Origin: Rickettsiales bacterium
GTDB taxonomy: Bacteria > Pseudomonadota > Alphaproteobacteria > TMED109
Length of the DNA: 6,475 nucleotides
Assembly (NCBI GenBank): GCA_002720125.1
Contig: PBGQ01000020.1
Location: 20,228-26,702, forward strand
Reading direction: 5' to 3'
Under the pieces are notes generated by a model. That model had not been told where the DNA came from and ran no database searches. It saw nothing but the letters and a program-made list of their open reading frames with translations. The position numbers and the translations under genes were made by a program. This document shows positions 1 to 6,190 of this stretch, piece after piece (position 1 is the stretch's first letter; each line of letters opens with the position of its first letter).

Positions 1-539
1 GCCTTTAGAGAAAAATGTCTTACTATTACTTCATGTGCAAATATCAGCCCAGCTATGGGTGCTCCAAATCCTGATGATACTGCAGATGCTGCACCACAGG
101 CTAATAGAATATGAGGTGAAGTTTGATCTTTAGTAAGTTTAGAAATATAGTCACCAATTACACCGCCAAAGTGAACTAGTGGTCCATACTGGCCCACTGA
201 TGCTCCTCCAGCTAAAGATACTGCAGAAGCTAAAGTTGACAAAAGACCTGCCTCAGTGTTAGGTCTTCTTTCAGGAACATGAGCAGCTAATATACTTTCA
301 GCTGGTCCATGCCATCTATCTAAGTTTGCTAATTTATAAATAATTGAGACTATAATTCCGGCGATGATAGGTCCACTTATAAATAAAATCCATTTTGGTA
401 ATCCTAAAAGGATAGATTGATCTCCTCTTAAATAAGATGCAATCAAACTAACAAACGAAATGAACCCCTGAGTAGCAAACGAGACCACAACAGCTATGAT
501 AATAGCCAAAATTATCGGCAATAAACTTTTAGTGCCCAA
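1..539 (-). CDS. CLC-family chloride channel/transporter, N-terminal part (cut by window edge)
   Basis: This gene encodes an inner-membrane anion channel or anion/proton exchanger of the CLC family; 179 residues are visible and the C-terminal part lies off the left edge. Hydrophobic segments lie near residues 5-35 and 50-70. FGAPIAGLIFAHE (158-170) matches the family stretch around FNAPLAG, and GGASVGQYGP (111-120) aligns with the GxxxGREGP anion-pathway motif. Three key positions differ from the E. coli type: the GSGIP serine motif reads HGPAE (77-81), the gating glutamate is Tyr118, and the internal proton glutamate aligns with Val171. No ATG is available upstream before an in-frame stop. 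The chosen start is TTG at 539, because AGGGAGA lies 6 bases ahead of it. The gene follows fliS by 63 bp on the same strand with no obvious functional link. The family call is firm; channel versus exchanger is not decided. Confidence 0.88.
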   Translation of the reverse strand, partial: MGTKSLLPIILAIIIAVVVSFATQGFISFVSLIASYLRGDQSILLGLPKWILFISGPIIAGIIVSIIYKLANLDRWHGPAESILAAHVPERRPNTEAGLLSTLASAVSLAGGASVGQYGPLVHFGGVIGDYISKLTKDQTSPHILLACGAASAVSSGFGAPIAGLIFAHEVIVRHFSLK

Positions 540-545
540 ATAAAT

Positions 546-552
546 TCTCCCT
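546..552 (-). promoter_or_regulatory. Ribosome binding site fixing a TTG start for the CLC gene
   Basis: On the minus strand AGGGAGA stands 6 bases before TTG at 539. The frame upstream has no ATG or GTG giving a sensible N-terminus before the stop codon, so this site decides the start. The first hydrophobic segment then begins about four residues in, as expected for a short-tailed CLC protein. Confidence 0.6.
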
Positions 553-602
553 GTAGATACTATACCAGAGAAAATATTTAAATATACTACAATTATAGTT
601 AT

Positions 603-986
603 TTAAGCTATCTTATTAACTAAACCTTTCCATCCAGAAAATATTTCTGAGGATACTAGAAGAGCACTATTAAGTAATTTATCAGAGTCATTTTTTATAA
701 ATTTATCAGTAGCTACATGAATATGCGCATATAAGTAATCTAAATTTTTTGCAACATCACCACCATCTTTATGATCTAAAGCTTTTCTTAAAGCAAATGC
801 AATATTTTGTGCTTTTAAGGCATTTTTTTTTGCATCATCATTTTTTCCTTTTTCAATACACAAAAGTGTATCTCCTAATTTATTATTTAATCCATTTAAT
901 AATTCATAAATTATGATTTTTGGATCTTCAGTTCCAAGAAGTTGGTCATTTAGATTTTTTTTATATTTCTGATTTTTAATAGACAT
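603..986 (-). CDS. fliS: Flagellin export chaperone FliS
   Basis: FliS is a small cytoplasmic helical chaperone that binds the C-terminal helix of flagellin, prevents premature polymerisation and helps deliver it to the flagellar export gate. The 127-residue length is normal for the family. Recognisable features are the EDP near the N-terminus (20-22) leading into helix ELLNGLNNKL, the LDHKDGGDVAKNLDYLY stretch (70-86) matching the family's LD..xGGEIAxNLxxLY core, and a late tryptophan (119). The ATG at 986 has AAAGGAGA (991-998) just upstream. fliS usually follows fliD directly, but here two methyltransferase genes, one of them on the opposite strand, separate them. fliS therefore needs its own promoter; none stands out in the 146 bp ahead of it. 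Identity is confident from the whole-protein pattern. Confidence 0.9.
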   Translation of the reverse strand: MSIKNQKYKKNLNDQLLGTEDPKIIIYELLNGLNNKLGDTLLCIEKGKNDDAKKNALKAQNIAFALRKALDHKDGGDVAKNLDYLYAHIHVATDKFIKNDSDKLLNSALLVSSEIFSGWKGLVNKIA

Positions 987-1064
987 AAAATCTCCTTTGC
1001 TAATTTATAAAACGACTTATAACAAAAAAATTTAGTAAATTTAGTTAAAAAGAAATTGGAAAAA

Positions 1065-1080
1065 CGGTATAAATATTGCA
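1065..1080 (+). promoter_or_regulatory. Weak sigma-54-like promoter candidate ahead of the plus-strand methyltransferase
   Basis: CGGTAT-AAATA-TTGCA has GG and GC elements at the sigma-54 spacing. The -12 half (TTGCA) is perfect but the -24 half matches TGGCAC only at GG and A. The start of transcription would be near 1090, about 40 bases before the TTG start at 1133. An overlapping sigma-70 reading (TTAAAA at 1045-1050, 17-base spacer, TATAAA at 1068-1073) is equally possible in such AT-rich DNA. The 146-bp divergent gap 987-1132 holds nothing else convincing. Confidence 0.25.
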
Positions 1081-1132
1081 GTTTACAGTTATCCAAAGGT
1101 ATTTAAAATAAATTTTACTGAGGAATTAATAA

Positions 1133-1822
1133 TTGGATACAGATTATCAAATAAAATTAGATTTGAAAATTTTGTATTTACTTAATGATAAGTATTTACA
1201 AAATTCTAAATCGCAACTAAGACAAGATTTATTTGTATTGCACGAGTTAAATTTCAAAAAACAAGGATTTTTTGTAGAATTTGGAGCTACTAATGGAGTT
1301 GAATTTAGTAATTCTTATCTTTTAGAAAAAGAATATCAATGGAATGGTATTTTATGTGAACCATCTAGAGGGTGGCATAAAGAACTTACTATTAACAGAC
1401 CAAAAGCAATTATTGACAAAAGATGTATTTGGAAAAAATCAGGAGAGAAAATAAATTTTAGAGAGTGCCATGCTAACACTCTATCAACCATTGATGAGTT
1501 TAAAAATTGCGATACTCACTCAAAAGAAAGACATAATGGAATAAATTATCAAGTATCTTCTGTTACATTAACAGATTTATTACAAGAACATAATGCTCCT
1601 CATGACATTGACTATTTATCTATTGACACTGAAGGATCAGAATATGAAATTCTTGCTTCTCATGATTTCAATAAATATTCCTTTAAAGTAATCACTTGTG
1701 AACATAATTTTACTTCAAAAAGAAATGAAATTTTCAGATTGTTACTTTCTAAAGGATATGAAAGAAAATATTTAAGAAATGATAAGACTGATTTCGATGA
1801 TTGGTATGTTAAAACCTATTAA
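1133..1822 (+). CDS. FkbM-family SAM-dependent methyltransferase
   Basis: The 229-residue protein looks like a soluble class I methyltransferase of the FkbM family, whose known members mostly O-methylate sugars or small hydroxylated molecules. FFVEFGATNGVEFSNS (46-61) is the SAM-binding loop, CEP (75-77) holds the acidic residue after strand 2, IDTEGSEYEIL (164-174) is the family's hallmark, and CEHN (189-192) and DDWYV (222-226) follow. There is no signal peptide or membrane segment. The start is TTG at 1133: a stop codon lies immediately upstream in frame, and GAGG (1120-1123) sits 9 bases ahead. It is the only plus-strand gene in the window, divergent from fliS and convergent with the other methyltransferase. 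Its position among flagellar genes suggests modification of flagellin, its glycan or a surface polysaccharide, but the substrate cannot be read from sequence. Confidence 0.85.
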   Translation: MDTDYQIKLDLKILYLLNDKYLQNSKSQLRQDLFVLHELNFKKQGFFVEFGATNGVEFSNSYLLEKEYQWNGILCEPSRGWHKELTINRPKAIIDKRCIWKKSGEKINFRECHANTLSTIDEFKNCDTHSKERHNGINYQVSSVTLTDLLQEHNAPHDIDYLSIDTEGSEYEILASHDFNKYSFKVITCEHNFTSKRNEIFRLLLSKGYERKYLRNDKTDFDDWYVKTY

Positions 1823-1860
1823 AAACTTAAATATCCAATTAATTTATTAAATATTTCAAC

Positions 1861-2673
1861 TTACTTATACCAATAGTATGGTAATTCAACATCTGGTTTA
1901 TCTTTAACATTTTTTCTGTCTAACTTATTCGGTAAGATATTAACTCTCAATAATTCTTTTAATCTATCTTTTCTAATAAAGCTAATCTCTAATAGTTTAG
2001 GTATCTCTAAATCTAAATAAATTAAGGGCTCAAAAATATTATTTGGATGAATATGAACGATATAAAAGTGTTTTAAAATTTTATCAAAAACTGCTTTGAT
2101 TTGTCTAAAGCCATCTGGATGTAATAAATTATTTAAAGAGTGAAACTCTATTATCATTATCCTAAACTTTTTTAATAAGTTTTCTTCTAGATCCAATAAA
2201 ACTTGATATTCAGAGCCCTCAATGTCCATTTGTAAAATAAACTCTTCTTTTTTCTTAAGATCGCTATTTTTTTTTATCCAAGTATTTATATTTATGTTTT
2301 TTTTATTATTTTTAATATCTAAATACTTTTTTTCAAATTTAAAGAATTTGTTTTCTAGTGGAAGCTTTTCTATTGAGTAATCCAATAAGTGTGATGGTAT
2401 TTTTCTATCTGCTAAGTCTTTTTCAAAGCTAACATTCATGTCTACACCTGGAGAAAAACAAGCACTTAAATCCTTTAGATCGTCTGGTACTAAATATCCA
2501 CCGTCGTTACTTGAACCTATTCTAATAAGATTTGTCTTAAAAATTTTAATATTTTTTAAAAAATTTAAAATGTTTTCTTTTTTTTCTACTTTGTGAACAA
2601 ATAAGTTATTATTTATTAAAAATTTACTGATTATTTCCTGTTCATTTGATACCTTCATACCATAATTAATCAT
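1861..2673 (-). CDS. FkbM-like SAM-dependent methyltransferase coupled to fliD
   Basis: The 270-residue protein is a predicted cytoplasmic methyltransferase. IGSSNDGGYLVP (52-63) and CFSPGVDMNVSFEKDLADR (72-90) resemble the DGGY and SAM-binding segments of the FkbM/Methyltransf_22 group. MDIEGSEYQVLL (149-160) is the conserved acidic motif, followed by IIEFH (174-178) and HIHPNN (207-212). Apart from the EGSEY motif it shares little with the plus-strand methyltransferase, so the two are not recent duplicates. The ATG at 2673 lies inside the end of fliD, and the two frames share the 8 bases ATGATTAA, which implies translational coupling. A second ATG five codons in lacks a clear ribosome site. 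Lysines are frequent and codons are very AT-rich, more so than in fliC and fliD, which may reflect a different origin. Flagellin or flagellar-glycan methylation is a plausible but unproven role. Confidence 0.78.
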   Translation of the reverse strand: MINYGMKVSNEQEIISKFLINNNLFVHKVEKKENILNFLKNIKIFKTNLIRIGSSNDGGYLVPDDLKDLSACFSPGVDMNVSFEKDLADRKIPSHLLDYSIEKLPLENKFFKFEKKYLDIKNNKKNININTWIKKNSDLKKKEEFILQMDIEGSEYQVLLDLEENLLKKFRIMIIEFHSLNNLLHPDGFRQIKAVFDKILKHFYIVHIHPNNIFEPLIYLDLEIPKLLEISFIRKDRLKELLRVNILPNKLDRKNVKDKPDVELPYYWYK

Positions 2674-4318
2674 CTTTCTCTAACATCTTACTTATCATAT
2701 CGCCTGTATCTTTTAGGCCTGCTACTATACCTTCCATTGCTGAGTACTGCATTGCATATCTTTGTGTTAGTTTTTCTATTCTAGCATCTAGCTTTAATTG
2801 TCTATCAGGTATCTTCTCTAAATCTCCTCTCAAATTTGTTAACCTCATTTCTATATCACCGTTAAAAGTTAACAATTCTGCTAATGAGTCATCTATTTTT
2901 GATAATAAGCTTTCGCCATAAAAGATATTTGCACTAGTAATATTTGTGTCAGTAATATTTAAAGTCATTCCATTGGTATTTCCTGAGGATGAAGTATAAT
3001 TACTTCCATCAACAGACAATGCTGCTCCTGCTAACGTAAAATCAGAACCTGATTTTGCAAGTGCATAAGTTCCTGGTAATGTATCTTTACTAAGTGCCGT
3101 TACTGAAACAGAGGAATTATCGGTTGCTAGAACATCTGTAAAGAAGGAATTTACAACATTTGAATTAGCAGCAACTGTATTTTTAAAAGTATTTTTATTG
3201 AAAGATAAGGTTCCGTCTCTTTGAGTTGAAACTCCCAATAATGATAAAGAATATGGACCATTCTCATATCCTGTAATACTTGTTGAGCTAAACTCTCTCA
3301 AAGTTCTTTGGATTCTTCTAATTGTTGAATCACTTACTAATGGCCCAGAGGTGCTTAAAGTGCTTCCTGATGCACTAAGTGCATCTACATTTAAATATAC
3401 CTGATTATAAGCATCAACAAATTCCTGCATATAACCTTCTAAAGTAGTTGTATTTTCAGTTGCAGAAATACTAATAGCTGAAGAATTAGTTGATAATAGT
3501 TGTAATGTATAACCCGCATATAAATCACTTACTGTATTGCTAGATCTTGTCATACTTATTCCATCTATAGTAAATGATGCATCTGATGCGCTAACAGATT
3601 GTGTCAAAGTTTTATCTGATGTATTATACTGAAAAGCATTTTTTAATGCTGTTGAAGAACTATCACTTGCTGTAATTCTTATAGAATTTGCTGCGCCTTG
3701 GTTAGCTTTCAGAACCAACACGTAATTCGAACCATTAAACATAATAGAGGCTGTTAAGTCATTGTCTCCATCTAAGTCAGAGTCTGAAACACCGTTATTT
3801 ATAGCATCTCTCAATTGAGCTAGTGTAGTTGTAGATGTAGTATTTACAGTAAAAGATGTTTTTGAGCTATTGGCAGAAAAAGTATCATTTGTTGATGAAG
3901 AAGTAGTAAATGTCCCAAAATCTATAGTAAGTGCACCTTCTCCAACTAATGAACCGGTGCTACTGACCGCTCCACTCACTAAAGAGTGTGCTGTAGCCAA
4001 CTGGCTAACTACTAATGAAGCATTTATATCATCATTGTTAGTAGTTCCTGTATTAGTAAAAGTAGCAGTTGTTGTATTACTAGATGAACCAATATGTGTT
4101 GAAGGTCCAACATCTTGCAAAGCTTGACATATTAATCGAAAATCTTTTAATTCGCTTTTTACAACGCCAAATGCTGAAATTTTATTCTCATATTCAGCTT
4201 GATCTTTCTCAATTTTTTCTTTATCAGCAACAGTTTCAGCATCAACAATGGCTTTTATAATCTCAGAATTATTTAGCCCTGAACCTATTCCTATTTTCGA
4301 TAGTACTTCAGTAGCCAT
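2666..4318 (-). CDS. fliD: Flagellar filament cap protein FliD (hook-associated protein 2)
   Basis: FliD is exported and forms the cap at the filament tip, where it promotes folding and insertion of incoming flagellin; in many bacteria it also touches host or surface. The 550-residue length is within the family range. IGIGSGLNNSEIIKAIVDAE (9-28) is the typical FliD N-terminus, followed by a coiled-coil stretch to about residue 60. VVSQLATAHSL (103-113) matches the conserved V.QLA.AH.L. The middle is Ser/Thr-rich beta domain with an IN-motif-like segment near 160-215. Residues 471-550 form the C-terminal helical region, with MQYSAMEGIVAGL as the expected late signature. Cys64 is unusual for an exported axial protein. 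The ATG at 4318 has only a weak GAGA-type ribosome site, 22 bases after the fliC stop, and no hairpin intervenes, so co-transcription with fliC is likely. Confidence 0.93.
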   Translation of the reverse strand: MATEVLSKIGIGSGLNNSEIIKAIVDAETVADKEKIEKDQAEYENKISAFGVVKSELKDFRLICQALQDVGPSTHIGSSSNTTTATFTNTGTTNNDDINASLVVSQLATAHSLVSGAVSSTGSLVGEGALTIDFGTFTTSSSTNDTFSANSSKTSFTVNTTSTTTLAQLRDAINNGVSDSDLDGDNDLTASIMFNGSNYVLVLKANQGAANSIRITASDSSSTALKNAFQYNTSDKTLTQSVSASDASFTIDGISMTRSSNTVSDLYAGYTLQLLSTNSSAISISATENTTTLEGYMQEFVDAYNQVYLNVDALSASGSTLSTSGPLVSDSTIRRIQRTLREFSSTSITGYENGPYSLSLLGVSTQRDGTLSFNKNTFKNTVAANSNVVNSFFTDVLATDNSSVSVTALSKDTLPGTYALAKSGSDFTLAGAALSVDGSNYTSSSGNTNGMTLNITDTNITSANIFYGESLLSKIDDSLAELLTFNGDIEMRLTNLRGDLEKIPDRQLKLDARIEKLTQRYAMQYSAMEGIVAGLKDTGDMISKMLEKDD

Positions 4319-4340
4319 AGGTTCTCATCATTTTATTACA

Positions 4341-5942
4341 TTATTGAAATAGAGTTAAAACATTCTGCTGGATTCTTGAAGCTTGTGCTATCATTGCCAT
4401 AGCACTTTGTTGTAAGATTTGTGCTTTTGATAATGCTGAAGACTCTGCAGCAAGATCTGCATCCTCCAATCTTGATCTAGCATGATTAGTATTAGTTGAA
4501 ACATTCGTAAGATTATCTATTGCCTGCTCCATCCTACTCATTAATGCTCCTAGTTTAGCTCTTTCCATGTGTATTGTATCCATTGCCTTATCAACTACTT
4601 TGAGCGAGTCTATTGCGTCTTGTCTATTTCTAAGGTTTATTGTTGACACACTATTTAAAGTTGCATTTCCAGGAGAAGACTCAAATAGTCCGTCGTCTCC
4701 ATCTCCATAATCAGTTGTTGCAGTAAATGAATGAGAAGAATGCATAATTACCTGACCAGATACTACAACTGAGTCTGCATAACCAGCAGCCTGCGTATTA
4801 CTATTATCAAATGATGTGTCAAACATATTAACTGCGGAACCTGATAATCTCTCAGCTCCTGTTGAGTCAAAAAGTCTAGCGTCCATACCTGTTACTTGTA
4901 ACTTATGTGTTTCAGCATCCCCTACATCTGCAAAATCTAAATCTTGTAATTTTATGTCATAACCTTCATCGTTAGTTAAATACACGGTGTCTTTTGCAAC
5001 ACTTAATGTAGCTACAATTCCTGTTTCAGCAGAATAAGCATTAATCTTGTCCCTTAAATCTGAAAAATCTGTATCGGTTGTACTTAAACTGTCTTGGGCT
5101 AAAGTAACAGCCGCCGAAATAGTTCTTCCAGTTGTATTTTTTCCAAAGAGTGTTAATGAAAATGTTGCTGATCCTGTAGCATCAGTTCTTAAACCTTGAA
5201 TTTTTAAGTTTGTTGATGAAGTTGCGGATATTCCGGTACTATCAAATTTATTATTTATCTTATTTTCAATTAGCTTTGCCGTATCATTGGCAACAACGTT
5301 TATAGTAGTTGATCCTAAATGTCCATGCAATGTAAAGTCTTCGTCAGCGACTGTATTTGTTGTTCCTCTTAAAGCAGCTGTTGCTAAATTAGTATAATCT
5401 GCTCCTGAAGTAGCATCAGTTCTAACTTGATGAACTCCTATCTTATCTGTTCTTAAGTTACCTATTGAAACTGTTGCCGCTTCTCTTTCTTGATTTCCTA
5501 TTTGAAACCTTCTATCTGCAAATGTTCCATCTAAAACTGCAATTTCATTATATTTTGTATCTTTTGCTACACGGTCTAATTCTTGAATTAATTGATTTGC
5601 CTCTGTTTGCATATATAATTTTTCTTCACCTGTGTAAAGATCACTAGAAGCCTGAATTGCAAGTTCTCTTATTCTTTGCAAAACTTTAGAGGCTTCATCC
5701 AAAGCACCTTCTGCAACTTGAGCTAAAGAAACTGTATCAGAAGCATTTCTAACAGACATATCTAAGCCTTTAATCTGAGCTGTCATTCTACTAGCAATAG
5801 CTCCTCCTGCAGCATCGTCTCCAGCATGATTAATTCTTTTTCCTGAAGAAATCCTCTCTATAGAGTCGTTCATAGTTCTTTGCTGTTTATGCAAATTGTG
5901 TAAAGTATAAAGTGTACTTATACCACTATTATTAGAAGCCAT
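4341..5942 (-). CDS. fliC: Flagellin, complete
   Basis: This is the structural protein of the flagellar filament, 533 residues. The N-terminal D0/D1 helices include ISSGKRINHAGDDAAGGAIA (31-50) and VAEGALDEASKVLQRIRELA (76-95), and FQIGN follows at 146-150. The C-terminal D1/D0 part includes ERAKLGALMSRMEQAIDNL (460-478), ARSRLEDADLAAESS (488-502) and SKAQILQQSAMAMIAQA (505-521), ending LTLFQ. The exposed middle (about 170-430) is long, Ser/Thr-rich, and holds two stretches resembling flagellin IN motifs (about 202-270 and 290-335). The protein has no cysteine, as usual for flagellins. The ATG at 5942 is preceded by a perfect AGGAGG five bases away. Expression appears to be driven by the sigma-54 promoter upstream, through a leader of about 105 bases containing a hairpin. 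A second flagellin gene lies just upstream. Confidence 0.95.
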   Translation of the reverse strand: MASNNSGISTLYTLHNLHKQQRTMNDSIERISSGKRINHAGDDAAGGAIASRMTAQIKGLDMSVRNASDTVSLAQVAEGALDEASKVLQRIRELAIQASSDLYTGEEKLYMQTEANQLIQELDRVAKDTKYNEIAVLDGTFADRRFQIGNQEREAATVSIGNLRTDKIGVHQVRTDATSGADYTNLATAALRGTTNTVADEDFTLHGHLGSTTINVVANDTAKLIENKINNKFDSTGISATSSTNLKIQGLRTDATGSATFSLTLFGKNTTGRTISAAVTLAQDSLSTTDTDFSDLRDKINAYSAETGIVATLSVAKDTVYLTNDEGYDIKLQDLDFADVGDAETHKLQVTGMDARLFDSTGAERLSGSAVNMFDTSFDNSNTQAAGYADSVVVSGQVIMHSSHSFTATTDYGDGDDGLFESSPGNATLNSVSTINLRNRQDAIDSLKVVDKAMDTIHMERAKLGALMSRMEQAIDNLTNVSTNTNHARSRLEDADLAAESSALSKAQILQQSAMAMIAQASRIQQNVLTLFQ

Positions 5943-5947
5943 AATTT

Positions 5948-5953
5948 CCTCCT
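5948..5953 (-). promoter_or_regulatory. Strong Shine-Dalgarno site of fliC
   Basis: AGGAGG on the minus strand, five bases before the fliC ATG, is the strongest ribosome site in the window and fits a very highly expressed protein. It starts three bases after the leader hairpin, and the local UCAGGAGGA also contains the GGA core recognised by CsrA-type regulators, though no CsrA gene is seen here. Confidence 0.75.
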
Positions 5954-5956
5954 GAC

Positions 5957-5979
5957 ATTGCTAAAATATTTTTAGCAAT
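5957..5979 (-). repeat. Perfect hairpin in the fliC 5' leader
   Basis: Arms ATTGCTAAAA and TTTTAGCAAT pair perfectly over 10 bp around a three-base loop. In RNA it would end three bases before the AGGAGG of fliC. No U-run follows, so it is not a terminator. It may stabilise the 5' end of the mRNA, space the ribosome site, or bind a regulator. Role is inference. Confidence 0.7.
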
Positions 5980-6057
5980 TATCATGCCATTATTTCTATT
6001 ACTTTCAGCATGCTTATGTATTACTATTTTATTTTGTTTAATCATATGCAAAAGATC

Positions 6058-6074
6058 TGCAACTATTGTGCCAA
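6058..6074 (-). promoter_or_regulatory. Sigma-54 (RpoN) promoter of fliC
   Basis: The minus strand reads TTGGCAC-AATAG-TTGCA, matching the -24/-12 consensus TTGGCAC-N5-TTGCA exactly in both elements and in spacing. Transcription should start near 6047, giving a leader of about 105 bases before fliC. Such a promoter needs a bacterial enhancer-binding protein of the FlrC/FleQ/FlbD kind, not encoded in this window. RpoN control of flagellin genes is known in several proteobacterial groups. Confidence 0.88.
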
Positions 6075-6080
6075 AATTTA

Positions 6081-6097
6081 ATGCTAAAAAATAGCAT
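6081..6097. repeat. Small palindrome just upstream of the fliC promoter
   Basis: ATGCTA and TAGCAT flank a five-A spacer, 6 bases upstream of the -24 element. The half-site TGCTA/TAGCA is the same one found in the arms of the leader hairpin at 5957-5979. It could be an operator or only a chance AT-rich palindrome. Confidence 0.4.
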
Positions 6098-6137
6098 ATG
6101 TTGTTAATACGGAGGGTTTTAAAACTAAATATAGTCA

Positions 6138-6173
6138 AATTAGGCAAGTAATTTTAATTATACCTGCCTAATT
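6138..6173 (-). terminator. Terminator-like hairpin after the upstream flagellin gene
   Basis: On the minus strand AATTAGGCAGGTA pairs with TACTTGCCTAATT over 13 bp with one G-U pair and a 10-base loop, beginning 18 bases after the flagellin stop codon. Further complementary blocks lie outside it (ATAGTCA at 6131-6137 against 6184-6190, and AACTAAAT at 6123-6130 against 6189-6196, overlapping the stop). The tail is U-rich but has no solid U-run, so termination may be partial. Confidence 0.6.
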
Positions 6174-6190
6174 GATTATATTTTGACTAT

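Noticed and set aside
574..585. 12-bp palindrome ATATTTAAATAT between fliS and the CLC gene
   Set aside because: Made only of A and T, in DNA where such palindromes arise often by chance; no terminator or operator features around it.
1060..1086. Sigma-28-like match (TAAA ... ACCG) ahead of fliS on the minus strand
   Set aside because: The spacing is short and the -10 half lacks GATAA; no better than expected in AT-rich DNA.
1823..1860. Possible bidirectional terminator between the convergent methyltransferases
   Set aside because: Only A/T pairing (TTAAT-TT-ATTAA) with a two-base loop; no stable stem.
3870..4127. 85-codon plus-strand frame inside fliD
   Set aside because: Antisense shadow of the Ser/Thr-rich fliD codons; repetitive valine/leucine-rich translation without a ribosome site.
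5465..5647. 60-codon plus-strand frame inside fliC
   Set aside because: Antisense to the highly conserved flagellin N-terminal region; leucine/phenylalanine-rich translation is a by-product of the opposite frame.
5932..6147. Open frame of 71 codons on the minus strand between the flagellin genes
   Set aside because: It covers the sigma-54 promoter and leader of fliC, overlaps the fliC start, lacks a ribosome site and resembles no protein.
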